Of a stretch of 64,000 nt of DNA, positions 15,700 through 27,048 are shown one piece after another. Numbering within the stretch: the first letter of the stretch is position 1; each line of letters begins with the position of its first letter. The position numbers and the translations under genes are program-made. Under the pieces are notes generated by a model, which was not told where the DNA came from, did no database searches, and saw only the letters and a program-made list of their open reading frames with translations. This stretch comes from Chitinophagaceae bacterium. Its GTDB lineage: Bacteria; Bacteroidota; Bacteroidia; Chitinophagales; Chitinophagaceae. The stretch covers positions 1 to 64,000 of the forward strand of contig JADBXR010000026.1 of NCBI GenBank assembly GCA_020403425.1. The letters run 5' to 3'.

Positions 15700-17724
15700 A
15701 TGAAAAAGACGACTCTTCTGATGGCGGGGGTATTACTGGTACTGGCTTCCTGCAAAAGCAAGCCGGGATCTGACAAAGCATTCTTTGATACCAGCGGGAT
15801 GGACACGACCGTACATCCGGGCGACAATTTCTTCCGGTATGCCAATGGCGGCTGGATCAAGAATGCCAGGATCCCTGATGACCAGAGCGGATGGGGCAGT
15901 TTTTACACCCTGTACCAGGACAATCTTACCAAAATGCGCACGATTCTGGATGAAGTGTCGGCCAAAAAGGATCATCCCAAGGGCAGCATCGAACAGAAAG
16001 TGGGCGATTTTTACGCGAGTGGTATGGATACATTGGCCATTGAAAAAGCCGGTTATGAGCCCCTGAAACCGATGCTGGCCAGGATCGATGCGGTAAAGGA
16101 CCACAAAGAACTGATGGGCCTGCTGGCAGAAAATGCCAGGGAAGGTAATGGCGACCTGATCGGTTTCTATGTGGGTGCCGATGAACGCAATAGTGTAAAG
16201 AACATCCTGGTACTATACCAGACCGGTACCTCCTTGCCTGAAAAGGACTATTATACCAAAACGGACTCTATCACGGTGAACCAGCGTAACAAGCTGGCAG
16301 CACATGCGGCTACCTATTTCACCCTTACCGGTACGGCCCCGGATGCCGCGCAGAAAGCAGGAAGATCCGTTCTGGCCATCGAAACACTGATCGCGCAATC
16401 GCATCTGACGCCTGTGGAGCAGCGTGATCCGGTAAAGAACTACAATAAGATGTCGGTGGCGCAGCTGGAAAAACTGGCGCCCAATATCGGCTGGAGCGAT
16501 GTGCTGTCCAAGATGGGCATCCATACAGACAGTGTGAACGTGGCCCAGCCCAGGTATTACCAGGCCTTGAGCGCATTGCTGGTATCACAGCCCATTGAAG
16601 TGTGGAAACAGAAGGTCAAGTTCGATTATATCTCCGGCAATGCGGCTCTGCTGAGCAAGGCTTTCCGGGATGAGCGTTTCTCGTTCAGTAAATTATTCTC
16701 CGGCGCCAAAGTACAGCCGGACCGCTGGAAGAAAATGGTGAGTATGACCGACAATGGGCTGAAGGACCTGATGGGGCAATTGTTCGTACAGAGATATTTC
16801 CCGGCGGAATCCAAAAAGCGGATGGACGAACTGGTGAACAACCTGCAAACGGCATTCAAGGCCCGTATAGCCAAGCTGGATTGGATGAGTGATACCACCA
16901 AACAAAGGGCACAGGAAAAACTGGCAGCATTCCTGAAAAAGATCGGTTACCCGGATAAATGGAAGAGTTATGAGGATGTGAACATCAGTCGCAACGACTT
17001 CTATGCCAATAACCGCAGTATCGCCCGCCATGATTACCAGGAGACCATTGATAAGATCGGCAAACCAGTGGATAAGACGGAGTGGGGTATGACCGCTCCC
17101 ACCGTGAATGCCTATTACAATCCTACTTTCAATGAGATCGTTTTCCCCGCCGGTATCCTGCAGTTCCCGTTCTTCGACGGTAAGGCGGACGACGCTATCA
17201 ATTACGGCGCCATCGGCCTGGTGATCGGTCATGAGATGACCCATGGTTTTGATGACCAGGGAAGGCAATACGATGCACAGGGTAACCTGAAAGACTGGTG
17301 GACGGCCAAAGACGGTGCCATGTTCCAGTCGAAGGCAAAAGCCGTAGTGGAGCAGTATAACCAGTACGTGGTGCTGGACAGTTTACACGTGAATGGCGCG
17401 CTGACGCTGGGAGAGAACCTGGCGGATATTGGTGGCCTGGCCATTGCCTGGGATGCTTTCAAACTGACAGAACAGGGCAGGGGCGATAAAAAGATCGACG
17501 GATTTACGCCTGATCAACGCTTTTTCCTGGGTTTTGCCCAGGCCTGGCGTATCGTGAACCGTCCGGAAATCGTACGCACCGGCATCACTACCGATCCGCA
17601 TTCGCCCGATGAGTTCCGGGTATTGGGACCGCTGTCCAACTTCGACCCGTTTTATGCGAGTTTCGGGGTAACAGAGAAGCACAAAATGTACCGTAAACCC
17701 GAAAACAGGGCTAAGATCTGGTAA
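15700..17724 (+). CDS. M13 family zinc metallopeptidase lipoprotein
   Basis: 674-residue neprilysin/PepO-type endopeptidase. A lipoprotein signal MKKTTLLMAGVLLVLASC gives lipidation at Cys18, placing it on the periplasmic or outer membrane face. The zinc site is VIGHEMTHGFDD (HExxH) with the downstream third ligand in GENLADIGG; NAYYNP is the conserved substrate-binding stretch. The C-terminus ends in YRKPENRAKIW, close to the CxVW-type end of the family but without Cys. It interrupts the usual rplL-rpoB junction and is bounded by a repeat and a terminator. Confidence 0.92.
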   Translation: MKKTTLLMAGVLLVLASCKSKPGSDKAFFDTSGMDTTVHPGDNFFRYANGGWIKNARIPDDQSGWGSFYTLYQDNLTKMRTILDEVSAKKDHPKGSIEQKVGDFYASGMDTLAIEKAGYEPLKPMLARIDAVKDHKELMGLLAENAREGNGDLIGFYVGADERNSVKNILVLYQTGTSLPEKDYYTKTDSITVNQRNKLAAHAATYFTLTGTAPDAAQKAGRSVLAIETLIAQSHLTPVEQRDPVKNYNKMSVAQLEKLAPNIGWSDVLSKMGIHTDSVNVAQPRYYQALSALLVSQPIEVWKQKVKFDYISGNAALLSKAFRDERFSFSKLFSGAKVQPDRWKKMVSMTDNGLKDLMGQLFVQRYFPAESKKRMDELVNNLQTAFKARIAKLDWMSDTTKQRAQEKLAAFLKKIGYPDKWKSYEDVNISRNDFYANNRSIARHDYQETIDKIGKPVDKTEWGMTAPTVNAYYNPTFNEIVFPAGILQFPFFDGKADDAINYGAIGLVIGHEMTHGFDDQGRQYDAQGNLKDWWTAKDGAMFQSKAKAVVEQYNQYVVLDSLHVNGALTLGENLADIGGLAIAWDAFKLTEQGRGDKKIDGFTPDQRFFLGFAQAWRIVNRPEIVRTGITTDPHSPDEFRVLGPLSNFDPFYASFGVTEKHKMYRKPENRAKIW

Positions 17725-17746
17725 AATCTTCTCTATCTAGTTGATA

Positions 17747-17804
17747 ATTAGCAACTAACGATTGATTGTTGAAACAATGATCGATCGATGGTTGCTAATT
17801 TTTC
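17747..17804 (+). terminator. Terminator of M13 peptidase gene
   Basis: ATTAGCAAC (17747-17755) pairs with GTTGCTAAT (17791-17799), with an inner CGATTGATTGTT stem, then TTTTTC. Confidence 0.7.
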
Positions 17805-18044
17805 ATTTGGGACCTGACAGCTTGCCAATTTTGGTGATTTCTTTTCCACAAGGGGATGGTTTGGTCCAAAATTTGTTTTTTATGTTGTCCTTCAATGCTT
17901 ACCTTTGCCATCCTTATTTTTGGGCCAATTAGCGGGTGGACATTTGTATCATTTTGTTTGAATGATGAATGAGCCGATTGTACGTTAAGAGAATCTTCCA
18001 GTTCTCCCCAAATTTTTTTCGCACAAAAACCGGTTTTCACACAT
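17805..18044. other. rpoB promoter region and leader
   Basis: No gene is seen. The region holds the rpoB promoter (17872-17907) and a leader of about 130 nt, without a structure I can name. A short open frame antisense to the rpoB start has no coding character. Confidence 0.5.
17872..17907 (+). promoter_or_regulatory. rpoBC promoter
   Basis: TTTG (17872-17875) and TACCTTTG (17900-17907) with a 24-nt spacer, slightly long. The -7 box is perfect and followed by GCCATCC, as at the tRNA-tuf promoter (TACCTTTGCCATCC in both). Confidence 0.75.
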
Positions 18045-21000
18045 ATGTCTACAACTACATTGAACAACAGGGTCGGCTTCGGTAAAACCAAACATTTAGC
18101 GGATGCCCCTGACCTGCTCGACATTCAGTTAGAATCATTCAGAGAATTTTTTCAGTTGGAAACTACGCCCGACAAACGTAATGTGGAAGGGCTGTTCCGC
18201 GTGTTCAAGGAGAATTTTCCTATCACCGACACGCGTAACATTTTCATGCTGGAGTTTCTGGATTATTTCATTGATCCGCCGCGTTACACCATTGAAGAGT
18301 GTATGGAGCGTGGATTAACGTATGCCGTTCCTCTGAAGGCCAAACTCCGTTTGAGCTGTAATGATGAGGAGCACGTAGACTTCCAGACCATTGTACAGGA
18401 TGTGTTCTTAGGCAACATCCCTTACATGACACCCCGCGGTACCTTTGTGATCAATGGTGCTGAGCGTGTGGTGGTATCGCAGTTGCACCGTTCACCCGGT
18501 GTATTCTTCGGTCAGTCCATTCACCCTAACGGAACCAAGATATACTCTGCCCGTGTGATCCCTTTCAAAGGGGCCTGGATGGAGTTTGCTACCGATATCA
18601 ACAACGTGATGTATGCGTACATCGACCGTAAGAAGAAATTCCCGGTTACCACGCTGTTGCGTTCCATCGGTTTTGAGACCGATAAGGATATCCTGGAACT
18701 GTTCGGTATGGCCGATGAGGTGAAAGCCGATAAGAAATCACTGGCCAACCAGGTAGGTAAGAAACTGGCTGCCCGCGTTTTGAGGACATGGGTGGAAGAT
18801 TTCGTGGATGAGGATACCGGTGAGGTAGTGAGCATTGAGCGTAACGAGATCGTAATGGAGCGTGACACCGTTCTGGACGAAGAAGCCATCGCTACCATCA
18901 TCGAGATGGAAGTGAAGAGCGTATTCATCCAGAAAGAAGACGTGGGTGGAGATTACGCCATCATCTATAACACATTGAACAAGGATACCTCGAACAGTGA
19001 ACTGGAAGCGGTTCAGCACATTTACCGCCAGCTGCGTGGTGCTGATGCTCCGGATAATGAAACTGCCCGTGGTATCATCGATAAATTATTCTTCAGCGAC
19101 AAACGTTATGACCTGGGAGAAGTTGGCCGTTACAAGATCAACCGCAAACTGGGACTGGACTACCCGCTGACCAAAAAAGTACTGACCAAGCAGGACATCA
19201 TCGAGATCATCAAATACCTGGTTCGCCTGACCAATGCGAAAGCAGAGATCGATGATATCGATCACCTGAGCAACCGTCGTGTGCGTACCGTGGGTGAACA
19301 ATTGTATGCTCAGTTCGGCGTGGGTCTGGCCCGTATGGCCCGTACCATCCGTGAGCGCATGAACGTTCGTGACAACGAGGTGTTCACGCCTGTTGACCTG
19401 ATCAATGCAAGGACCCTGTCGTCTGTGATCAACTCGTTCTTCGGAACATCGCAGTTGTCGCAGTTCCTCGACCAGACCAATCCGCTGAGTGAGATCACGC
19501 ACAAGCGTCGTATCTCCGCTCTGGGACCAGGCGGTCTGAGCCGTGAGCGTGCGGGCTTCGAGGTTCGTGACGTACACTATTCACACTATGGTCGTCTGTG
19601 TACCATTGAAACACCGGAAGGACCGAACATTGGTCTGATCTCCACCCTTTGCGTACACGCTGCCATCAACGATATGGGCTTCATTGAAACCCCTTACCGT
19701 AAGGTATCGAATGGTAAAGTGAACATGAAGGAACTCACATTCCTGAGTGCGGAAGAAGAGGATACGGCCAAGATCGCACAGAGCAATTCTCCTTTGAATG
19801 AGAAGGGTGAGTTTGCAGAAGATAAGGTAGTATCGCGCCAGACAGGTGATTTTCCGATCCTGGATAAAGAAGAAGTAGAATATATGGACGTTGCGCCAAA
19901 CCAGATCGTTGGTTTGAGTGCTTCGCTGATCCCGTTCCTGGAGCACGATGACGCCAACCGTGCGCTGATGGGATCGAACATGCAGCGCCAGGCTGTTCCT
20001 TTGTTACGTCCGGAAGCGCCTATCGTAGGTACCGGTCTGGAAGGAAAAGCGGCGCGTGATGCACGTATCCAGATCCACGCAGAAGGCAATGGTGTGGTGG
20101 AATTCGTGGATGCTACAGAGATCCATGTACGTTACGACCGTAACGACCTGGACCGTCTGGTAAGCTTCAATGATGACCTGCAGATCTACAAACTGACCAA
20201 ATTCATCAAGACCAACCAGGCAACCTGTATCAACCTCCGCCCTGCGGTGAAGAAAGGACAGAAAGTGAAGAAGGGCGACTTCCTGACAGAAGGATACGCA
20301 ACCAAGGATGGAGAACTGGCACTGGGCCGTAACCTGCAGGTGGCATTCATGCCATGGAAGGGTTACAACTTTGAGGATGCCATCGTGATCAACGAGAAAG
20401 TGGTTCGCGAAGACCTGTTCACTTCTGTACACATTGAAGAATACGAACTGGAAGTACGTGATACCAAACTGGGTGAGGAAGAACTGACCCCGGATATCCC
20501 GAACGTTTCTGAAGATGCCACCAAGGACCTGGATGAGCATGGTATCATCCGTATCGGTGCCACCATCAAAGAAGGTGATATCCTGATCGGTAAGATCACA
20601 CCTAAGGGTGAATCAGATCCTACTCCGGAAGAGAAACTGCTGCGCGCCATCTTTGGTGACAAAGCAGGCGATGCAAAAGATGCTTCCCTGAAAGCTCCTA
20701 ACGGAACCGAAGGTGTGGTGATCGATAAAAAACTGTTCCAGCGCGCCAAGAAAGACAAGAATGGCAAGATCCGTGAGAAAGCGCTCCTGGAGAAAGTTGA
20801 AAAAGTGCACCTGCAGAACACAGAATCACTGAAAGAGCTGTTGCTCGAGAAACTCCAGACCCTGTTGAAAGACAAAGTGTCTACCGGTGTCAGCAACAAC
20901 TTTGGTGAGATGCTGATCGGCAAGGGTGCCAAGTTCAACAACAAGAACCTGGCTACCATTGACTATCAGAACGTGAACCCATTGGGCTGGACCGGTGATG

Positions 21001-21848
21001 CAAAGACCGACGACCAGATCAATACACTGCTGCACAACTACAACATCAAATACAACGAAGAATTAGGACGCTACAAGCGCGAGAAATTCAACATTTCCAT
21101 CGGTGACGAATTGCCTGCCGGTGTGTTGAAACTGGCGAAAGTGTATCTGGCTGTTAAGCGTAAGCTGAAAGTGGGTGATAAGATGGCGGGCCGTCACGGT
21201 AACAAAGGTATCGTGGCCAAGATCGTACGTGCAGAAGATATGCCGTTCATGGAAGACGGTACACCGGTTGATATCGTACTGAACCCACTGGGGGTACCTT
21301 CCAGGATGAACCTGGGTCAGATCTACGAGACCATCCTGGGTTGGACCGGTAAGCGCCTGGGACTGAAGTTCTCTACACCGATCTTCGATGGTGCTTCTAC
21401 CACGCAGATCGAAGAGTACTGTGAGCAGGCGAATATCCCGAGGAACGGACATACTTACCTGTATGACGGTGAGACCGGAGAGCGTTTCCACCAGAAAGCC
21501 ACCGTGGGTGTGATCTACATGATCAAACTGCACCACATGGTAGACGATAAGATGCACGCCCGTTCGATCGGACCATACAGCTTGATCACACAGCAGCCGC
21601 TGGGTGGTAAGGCACAGTTTGGTGGACAGCGTTTTGGTGAGATGGAGGTATGGGCACTGGAAGCATATGGTGCGGCCAACATCCTGCAGGAATTGCTGAC
21701 CCTGAAATCAGATGATATCATCGGCCGTGCGAAAACTTACGAAGCGATCGTAAAAGGTGATAATATCCCTCGTCCGGGTGTTCCAGAATCGTTCAATGTA
21801 TTGGTACATGAACTGAGAGGTCTGGGACTGGATCTGAAATTTGAGTAA
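18045..21848 (+). CDS. rpoB: RNA polymerase beta subunit
   Basis: 1267 residues. The rifampicin region ([38 protein letters not shown], near residues 463-500) keeps the residues of a sensitive enzyme, with Met-to-Leu in QFLDQ. Other landmarks are [17 protein letters not shown] (near 137), [12 protein letters not shown], and the catalytic-centre [12 protein letters not shown] near residue 1048. Length fits Bacteroidetes. rpoC follows after 115 nt. Confidence 0.98.
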   Translation: MSTTTLNNRVGFGKTKHLADAPDLLDIQLESFREFFQLETTPDKRNVEGLFRVFKENFPITDTRNIFMLEFLDYFIDPPRYTIEECMERGLTYAVPLKAKLRLSCNDEEHVDFQTIVQDVFLGNIPYMTPRGTFVINGAERVVVSQLHRSPGVFFGQSIHPNGTKIYSARVIPFKGAWMEFATDINNVMYAYIDRKKKFPVTTLLRSIGFETDKDILELFGMADEVKADKKSLANQVGKKLAARVLRTWVEDFVDEDTGEVVSIERNEIVMERDTVLDEEAIATIIEMEVKSVFIQKEDVGGDYAIIYNTLNKDTSNSELEAVQHIYRQLRGADAPDNETARGIIDKLFFSDKRYDLGEVGRYKINRKLGLDYPLTKKVLTKQDIIEIIKYLVRLTNAKAEIDDIDHLSNRRVRTVGEQLYAQFGVGLARMARTIRERMNVRDNEVFTPVDLINARTLSSVINSFFGTSQLSQFLDQTNPLSEITHKRRISALGPGGLSRERAGFEVRDVHYSHYGRLCTIETPEGPNIGLISTLCVHAAINDMGFIETPYRKVSNGKVNMKELTFLSAEEEDTAKIAQSNSPLNEKGEFAEDKVVSRQTGDFPILDKEEVEYMDVAPNQIVGLSASLIPFLEHDDANRALMGSNMQRQAVPLLRPEAPIVGTGLEGKAARDARIQIHAEGNGVVEFVDATEIHVRYDRNDLDRLVSFNDDLQIYKLTKFIKTNQATCINLRPAVKKGQKVKKGDFLTEGYATKDGELALGRNLQVAFMPWKGYNFEDAIVINEKVVREDLFTSVHIEEYELEVRDTKLGEEELTPDIPNVSEDATKDLDEHGIIRIGATIKEGDILIGKITPKGESDPTPEEKLLRAIFGDKAGDAKDASLKAPNGTEGVVIDKKLFQRAKKDKNGKIREKALLEKVEKVHLQNTESLKELLLEKLQTLLKDKVSTGVSNNFGEMLIGKGAKFNNKNLATIDYQNVNPLGWTGDAKTDDQINTLLHNYNIKYNEELGRYKREKFNISIGDELPAGVLKLAKVYLAVKRKLKVGDKMAGRHGNKGIVAKIVRAEDMPFMEDGTPVDIVLNPLGVPSRMNLGQIYETILGWTGKRLGLKFSTPIFDGASTTQIEEYCEQANIPRNGHTYLYDGETGERFHQKATVGVIYMIKLHHMVDDKMHARSIGPYSLITQQPLGGKAQFGGQRFGEMEVWALEAYGAANILQELLTLKSDDIIGRAKTYEAIVKGDNIPRPGVPESFNVLVHELRGLGLDLKFE

Positions 21849-21854
21849 GACAGC

Positions 21855-21953
21855 TTTGCGCTACGAGCCAAGTGCTACGGGCCTGAAACATGTCTGAAAG
21901 GAATTTAAAACGTATAACAAGAGCTCGGGGCTCACAGCTCAAAGCTCACAGCT
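21855..21953. repeat. GCTCACAGCT-type low-complexity spacer
   Basis: The rpoB-rpoC spacer holds GCGCTACGAGCC, GTGCTACGGGCC and then AGCTCGGGGCTCACAGCTC and AAGCTCACAGCT words. Left and right words are partly complementary. The same AGCT theme occurs after tuf (11100-11130). Confidence 0.5.
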
Positions 21954-21963
21954 AATAAAAAAT

Positions 21964-24900
21964 ATGGCAATCAAAAGAGATAACAAACCGAGACCAACTT
22001 TCTCCCAGATCACTATCAGCTTAGCATCTCCTGACAGTATCCTGGAAAGAAGTTTTGGCGAAGTTTTAAAGCCTGAGACCATCAACTACCGTACCTATAA
22101 GCCGGAGCGCGATGGTTTGTTTTGTGAAAGAATTTTCGGACCGGTAAAAGATTATGAGTGTGCCTGCGGTAAGTATAAGCGTATCCGTTACAAGGGTATC
22201 GTTTGTGACCGTTGCGGTGTGGAAGTTACCGAGAAGAAAGTGCGTCGTGAGCGCATGGGCCACATCAAACTGGTGGTGCCTGTGGTGCATATCTGGTACT
22301 TCAAGAGTTTACCTAACAAGATCGGTTACCTGCTGGGTATGAGCTCTAAGAAATTGGAGACCATCGTTTACTATGAAAGATATGTGGTGATCCAGGGCGG
22401 TGTGAAAGATAACCTGAGCATGGGTGATCTGCTGACCGAAGAGGAATACCTGGACATCCTGGATAATCTGCCCAAGGACAACCAATACCTGCCCGATGAT
22501 GATCCGCAGAAATTCGTTGCCAAAATGGGTGCCGAAGCGGTGCATGCTTTGCTGGAAAGGATCGACCTGGATAGCCTGAGCTTCTCGCTGCGTAATGCTG
22601 CAGCCACTGAAACCTCTCAGCAACGTAAAGCAGACGCTTTAAAGCGTTTGAGCGTGGTTGAATCGTTCCGTGATGCCAGCACCCGTATCACCAACCGCCC
22701 TGAGTGGATGGTGATGCAGTATATCCCGGTTATCCCACCAGAACTGCGTCCGCTGGTTCCGTTGGATGGTGGCCGTTTCGCCAGCTCTGACCTGAATGAC
22801 CTGTACCGTCGTGTGATCATCCGTAACAACCGTCTGAAAAGGCTGTTGGAGATCAAGGCACCTGAAGTGATTCTGCGTAACGAAAAACGTATGCTGCAGG
22901 AAGCGATCGATTCACTGTTCGATAACAGCCGTAAGTCCAATGCGGTGAAAGCAGAAGGTGGTCGTGCGCTGAAATCACTGTCTGATGTACTGAAAGGTAA
23001 ACAAGGACGTTTCCGTCAGAACCTGTTGGGTAAACGTGTTGACTACTCCGGTCGTTCGGTGATCGTGGTAGGACCTGAGCTGAAGATCCATGAGTGCGGT
23101 TTGCCAAAAGATATGGCTGCTGAATTGTTCAAGCCATTTGTTATCAGAAAACTGATCGAAAGAGGTATCGTGAAAACAGTGAAGTCGGCCAAGAAACTGG
23201 TTGACCGTAAAGAAGCTGTGATCTGGGATATCCTTGAAAATATTTTGAAAGGTCACCCGGTACTGCTGAACAGGGCCCCTACACTTCACCGTCTGTCTAT
23301 CCAGGCGTTCCAGCCCAAGCTGGTAGAAGGTAAGGCGATCCAGCTGCACCCGTTGGTAACCTCCTCATTCAACGCCGACTTTGATGGTGACCAGATGGCG
23401 GTGCACGTGCCTTTGAGCAATGCTGCGATCCTGGAAGCCCAATTGCTGATGCTGTCATCACACAACATCCTGAACCCACAGAATGGTACGCCGATCACCC
23501 TGCCTTCACAGGACATGGTACTGGGTCTGTACTATATCACCAAGGGTAAGAAGACCACTGAGACCGAGATCGTAAAAGGTCAGGGCATGGCTTTCTACAA
23601 TATGGATGAGGTGATCATCGCCTACAACGAAGGACGGGTTGACCTGCATGCCAACATCAAGGTTAAGACCAATGTGCGTGAGAACGGACAACTGGTGAAA
23701 AAACTGATCGATACCACTGTAGGACGTGTACTGTTCAACCAGCACGTACCTGTAGAAGTAGGATTTGTGAATGCCCTGCTGACCAAGAAGAGCCTTCGTG
23801 AGATCATTGGTGACATCATCAAGATCACGAACGTGCCTAAAACAGCGAAGTTCCTGGATGATATCAAGACACTCGGATTCCGTATGGCCTTCCGTGGTGG
23901 ATTGTCGTTCAGCGTGAATGACCTGATCGTTCCTGAGATCAGGGAGCAGCTGCTGGATTCTGCAAAAGACGAAGTGAATGAAGTGTGGGAGAGCTATAAC
24001 ATGGGTCTGATCACCAATAACGAGCGTTACAACGCAGTTATCGACATCTGGGGCCGTGTGGATATGAAGATCACCGAAAGCCTGATCCGCGAGATGACAC
24101 ATGACAAACAGGGCTTCAACTCTGTATTCATGATGCTGGATTCCGGAGCCCGTGGTAGTAAAACACAGGTTAAGCAGCTGGTAGGTATCCGTGGACTGAT
24201 GGCGAAACCGCGTAAGAGCGGCAGCACCGGAAGCGAGGTAATTGAGAACCCGATCCTGTCGAACTTCAAAGGCGGTTTGAACGTATTGGATTACTTCATC
24301 TCTACGCACGGTGCCCGTAAGGGTCTGGCGGATACGGCCCTGAAAACGGCGGATGCAGGTTACCTGACCCGTCGTCTGGTGGACGTATCGCAGGATGTGG
24401 TGATCACCGAAGAGGATTGCGGAACACTGCGTGGTAATGCAACAACAGCGTTAAAAGACAACGAAGATATCATTGAACCACTGTCAGACAGGATCGAGGG
24501 ACGTACCTCACTGCACAATGTGTACCATCCTGTTACCGATGAGCTGATCATCCTGGCAGGTGAGGAGATCTCTTCTGATGTTGCCAAGCAGATCGAGGAA
24601 GCCGGTATCGAAACTGTTGAGATCCGTTCTGTACTTACCTGCGAAAGCAAACGTGGTGTGTGTGTGAAATGTTATGGTAAGAACCTGGCAACCGGTTACC
24701 TGGCACAGAAAGGAGATGCGGTGGGTATCATTGCCGCACAGTCCATCGGTGAACCGGGTACCCAGCTGACACTGCGTACCTTCCACGTGGGTGGTGTTGC
24801 GGGCTCCGCTTCTGTAGAGTCTACTTTACAGGCCAAGTTCGATGGTACCATCCAGTTCGACGGTCTGCGTACCGTTGATACCGTGAACAATGATGGTGAA

Positions 24901-26247
24901 AAAGTGAAGATCGTTATCGGCCGTACCGGTGAGGTAAGGATCATGGACGTGAAGAACGACCGTTTGCTGATCACCAACAACGTTCCTTATGGTGCCACCC
25001 TGAACATCAAAGATGGTGCACAGGTGAAGAAAGGAGATGTGATCTGTACATGGGATCCGTTCAACAACGTTATCGTTGCAGAGCAGAATGGTAAGATCCG
25101 TTTTGAGAATGTATTGGATGGTATCACTTACCGCGACGAGTCTGACGAACAGACCGGTCACCGCGAGAAAGTGGTCATCGAAACAAAAGATAAGACCAAG
25201 ATCCCGACCATCATAGTGGATGGTAAGGAAAGCAAACAATACAACCTGCCGGTTGGCTCACATATCGTGATCGAGGAAGGTGACGATGTGAAAGCAGGAC
25301 AGGTACTGGTTAAGATCCCGCGTGTGTTGGGTAAGCTCCGCGATATCACGGGAGGTCTGCCACGTGTAACCGAACTGTTCGAAGCTCGTAACCCGGGTAA
25401 CCCTGCGATCGTTTGTGAGATCGATGGTGTGGTGGCATTCGGTAACGTGAAGCGTGGTAACCGCGAGATCATTGTTGAGTCAAGGGATGGTATGGTGAAA
25501 AAATACCTGGTACCGCTGACAAGGCAGATCCTGGTGCAGGATGGCGACTTCGTGAAAGCAGGTACGCCGATGTCTGACGGACAGATCGCACCAGCCGATA
25601 TCCTTGCTATCAAAGGACCATTTGCGGTACAGGAGTATGTGGTGAATGAGATCCAGGAAGTATACCGTTTACAGGGTGTACGTATCAATGATAAACACAT
25701 TGAAGTGATCGTTCGCCAGATGATGAAGAAAGTGGAGATCGTAGATGCCGGGGATACCAAGTTCCTGGAGGAGGACCTGGAAGACAGGTTCGACTTTATT
25801 GAAGAGAACGACAGGATCTTCGACAAGAAAGTGGTTACCGAAGCGGGCGAAAGCACCAAAATGAAGCCAGGTATGATCATCACCCTGCGTGAACTGAGGG
25901 AAGAGAATTCCATCCTCCGCAGAAGCGATAAGAAACTGGTGGAAGTGAGGGACGCGAAACCAGCCACTGCCACACCGGTACTGCTGGGTATCACCAAAGC
26001 TTCTCTGGGCGTACAAAGCTGGATCTCTGCGGCTTCCTTCCAGGAGACCACCAAGGTGTTGAGCCAGGCGGCCATCCAGGGTAAGACCGATTCTATGCTG
26101 GGTCTGAAGGAGAATGTGATCACAGGTCACCTGATCCCTGCAGGTTCTGGTCAGAAAGAGTTCGAGAACATGATCGTAGGTAGCAAGGAAGAGTACGAAG
26201 TACTGGCCACTACCCGCGAAGCCATGAGCTTTGACGAGGAAGAGTAA
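21964..26247 (+). CDS. rpoC: RNA polymerase beta-prime subunit
   Basis: 1427 residues. The N-terminal zinc ribbon has four Cys in [21 protein letters not shown] (near residues 64-84). The catalytic Mg site is [12 protein letters not shown] near residue 470. The second zinc site uses the Cys of EDCGTLRG (near 819) and [11 protein letters not shown] (near 891). The trigger loop and the C-terminal [29 protein letters not shown] segment are intact. It ends at a strong terminator. Confidence 0.98.
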   Translation: MAIKRDNKPRPTFSQITISLASPDSILERSFGEVLKPETINYRTYKPERDGLFCERIFGPVKDYECACGKYKRIRYKGIVCDRCGVEVTEKKVRRERMGHIKLVVPVVHIWYFKSLPNKIGYLLGMSSKKLETIVYYERYVVIQGGVKDNLSMGDLLTEEEYLDILDNLPKDNQYLPDDDPQKFVAKMGAEAVHALLERIDLDSLSFSLRNAAATETSQQRKADALKRLSVVESFRDASTRITNRPEWMVMQYIPVIPPELRPLVPLDGGRFASSDLNDLYRRVIIRNNRLKRLLEIKAPEVILRNEKRMLQEAIDSLFDNSRKSNAVKAEGGRALKSLSDVLKGKQGRFRQNLLGKRVDYSGRSVIVVGPELKIHECGLPKDMAAELFKPFVIRKLIERGIVKTVKSAKKLVDRKEAVIWDILENILKGHPVLLNRAPTLHRLSIQAFQPKLVEGKAIQLHPLVTSSFNADFDGDQMAVHVPLSNAAILEAQLLMLSSHNILNPQNGTPITLPSQDMVLGLYYITKGKKTTETEIVKGQGMAFYNMDEVIIAYNEGRVDLHANIKVKTNVRENGQLVKKLIDTTVGRVLFNQHVPVEVGFVNALLTKKSLREIIGDIIKITNVPKTAKFLDDIKTLGFRMAFRGGLSFSVNDLIVPEIREQLLDSAKDEVNEVWESYNMGLITNNERYNAVIDIWGRVDMKITESLIREMTHDKQGFNSVFMMLDSGARGSKTQVKQLVGIRGLMAKPRKSGSTGSEVIENPILSNFKGGLNVLDYFISTHGARKGLADTALKTADAGYLTRRLVDVSQDVVITEEDCGTLRGNATTALKDNEDIIEPLSDRIEGRTSLHNVYHPVTDELIILAGEEISSDVAKQIEEAGIETVEIRSVLTCESKRGVCVKCYGKNLATGYLAQKGDAVGIIAAQSIGEPGTQLTLRTFHVGGVAGSASVESTLQAKFDGTIQFDGLRTVDTVNNDGEKVKIVIGRTGEVRIMDVKNDRLLITNNVPYGATLNIKDGAQVKKGDVICTWDPFNNVIVAEQNGKIRFENVLDGITYRDESDEQTGHREKVVIETKDKTKIPTIIVDGKESKQYNLPVGSHIVIEEGDDVKAGQVLVKIPRVLGKLRDITGGLPRVTELFEARNPGNPAIVCEIDGVVAFGNVKRGNREIIVESRDGMVKKYLVPLTRQILVQDGDFVKAGTPMSDGQIAPADILAIKGPFAVQEYVVNEIQEVYRLQGVRINDKHIEVIVRQMMKKVEIVDAGDTKFLEEDLEDRFDFIEENDRIFDKKVVTEAGESTKMKPGMIITLRELREENSILRRSDKKLVEVRDAKPATATPVLLGITKASLGVQSWISAASFQETTKVLSQAAIQGKTDSMLGLKENVITGHLIPAGSGQKEFENMIVGSKEEYEVLATTREAMSFDEEE

Positions 26248-26284
26248 GTATTACAGATTACCGGAATTTTTATATGATTGATAG

Positions 26285-26318
26285 AAAGTAGGAAGTGAAA
26301 ACTTCCTACTTTTTTTAA
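26285..26318 (+). terminator. rpoC terminator
   Basis: AAAGTAGGAAGT pairs with ACTTCCTACTTT around a GAAA tetraloop, followed by TTTTT. Confidence 0.88.
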
Positions 26319-26407
26319 CATTATCATCGTAGGGTTTGTCGGTAATTATATCAGCGTCTTTCTTTACATTCACAAAAATTCATTCGAATCAAAATAATCA
26401 GTGTTTC

Positions 26408-26995
26408 ATGAAAAATCTGAATCTCGGTCTGAATATCGTATTGGTAGTAGCAGTAGCTGTTTTGTTTTACCTGCAGTTCTCTTCACCGGCTGTGGACAGG
26501 GTATCTACCGTAGGGACCAAAGCGGTTCCTGCCGGAAGTTTTAAGATCGCCTATTTCGAAACGGATTCTATTCAGAACCAGTTTGAGTATTTTAAGGAAG
26601 TGAGCAGTGAACTGCAGGCCAAGGATCAGGCCAATGCCAGGATCCTGGGAGATATGAAGAACACATTTGCCGCTAAGTACCAGGAGCTGCAGAAAGTGGC
26701 CGCATCTCTGTCGCAGGCGGAGCTGGCCAGCAAACAGCAGGAACTGATGCAAATGGAAAAGACCTTCCAGGGTAAAGAAAAAATGATGAGCGATGAGATG
26801 CAGGATGAGCAGTTCCGTAAGATGCAGGATGTGAAGAAGAAGATCGAGGACTACCTGAAGGAATACAACAAGGATAAGGGCTATGCTTTCATCCTGTCCA
26901 GCTCCCCGGACCTGATGTACCTGAAAGACACGGTATACAACATTACACCCGATGTGATCAGGGGGCTGAATGCCTTATATAAGAAGAAAAAATAA
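26408..26995 (+). CDS. OmpH/Skp-like periplasmic chaperone
   Basis: 195 residues. An N-terminal hydrophobic segment (LNIVLVVAVAVLFYLQFSS, residues 8-26) is a signal or anchor. A strand KIAYFETDSI starts the OmpH fold, then a long helical coiled coil (residues 65-150, rich in E, K, Q, M) forms the tentacle-like arms, closed by a strand YAFILSSSPDLMYLKDT. Skp-like proteins hold unfolded outer-membrane proteins in the periplasm. No bamA is nearby. The ATG at 26408 is chosen because it starts the signal segment. Confidence 0.85.
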   Translation: MKNLNLGLNIVLVVAVAVLFYLQFSSPAVDRVSTVGTKAVPAGSFKIAYFETDSIQNQFEYFKEVSSELQAKDQANARILGDMKNTFAAKYQELQKVAASLSQAELASKQQELMQMEKTFQGKEKMMSDEMQDEQFRKMQDVKKKIEDYLKEYNKDKGYAFILSSSPDLMYLKDTVYNITPDVIRGLNALYKKKK

Positions 26996-27019
26996 ACTTC
27001 GACCAGATTCATTATCTTC

Positions 27020-27048
27020 ATCCCGCTATCAAAAAGCGGGATTTTTTT
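27020..27048 (+). terminator. Terminator whose T tract runs into the next ATG
   Basis: ATCCCGCT pairs with AGCGGGAT around ATCAAAA, followed by TTTTTT and directly by the ATG of the permease gene at 27049. Confidence 0.75.

Noticed and set aside
17795..18124. Small minus-strand gene opposite the rpoB promoter
   Set aside because: It overlaps the rpoB promoter and first 27 codons, has no signal or family features, and lies in clearly regulatory DNA.
19437..19560. Rifampicin-resistance substitutions in rpoB
   Set aside because: The key Gln, Asp, His, Arg, Ser and Leu positions of the resistance region match sensitive enzymes; the Met-to-Leu change in QFLDQ is a common natural variant.
25158..26123. 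321-codon open frame antisense to rpoC
   Set aside because: A shadow of codon bias in rpoC; no start signal or homology.
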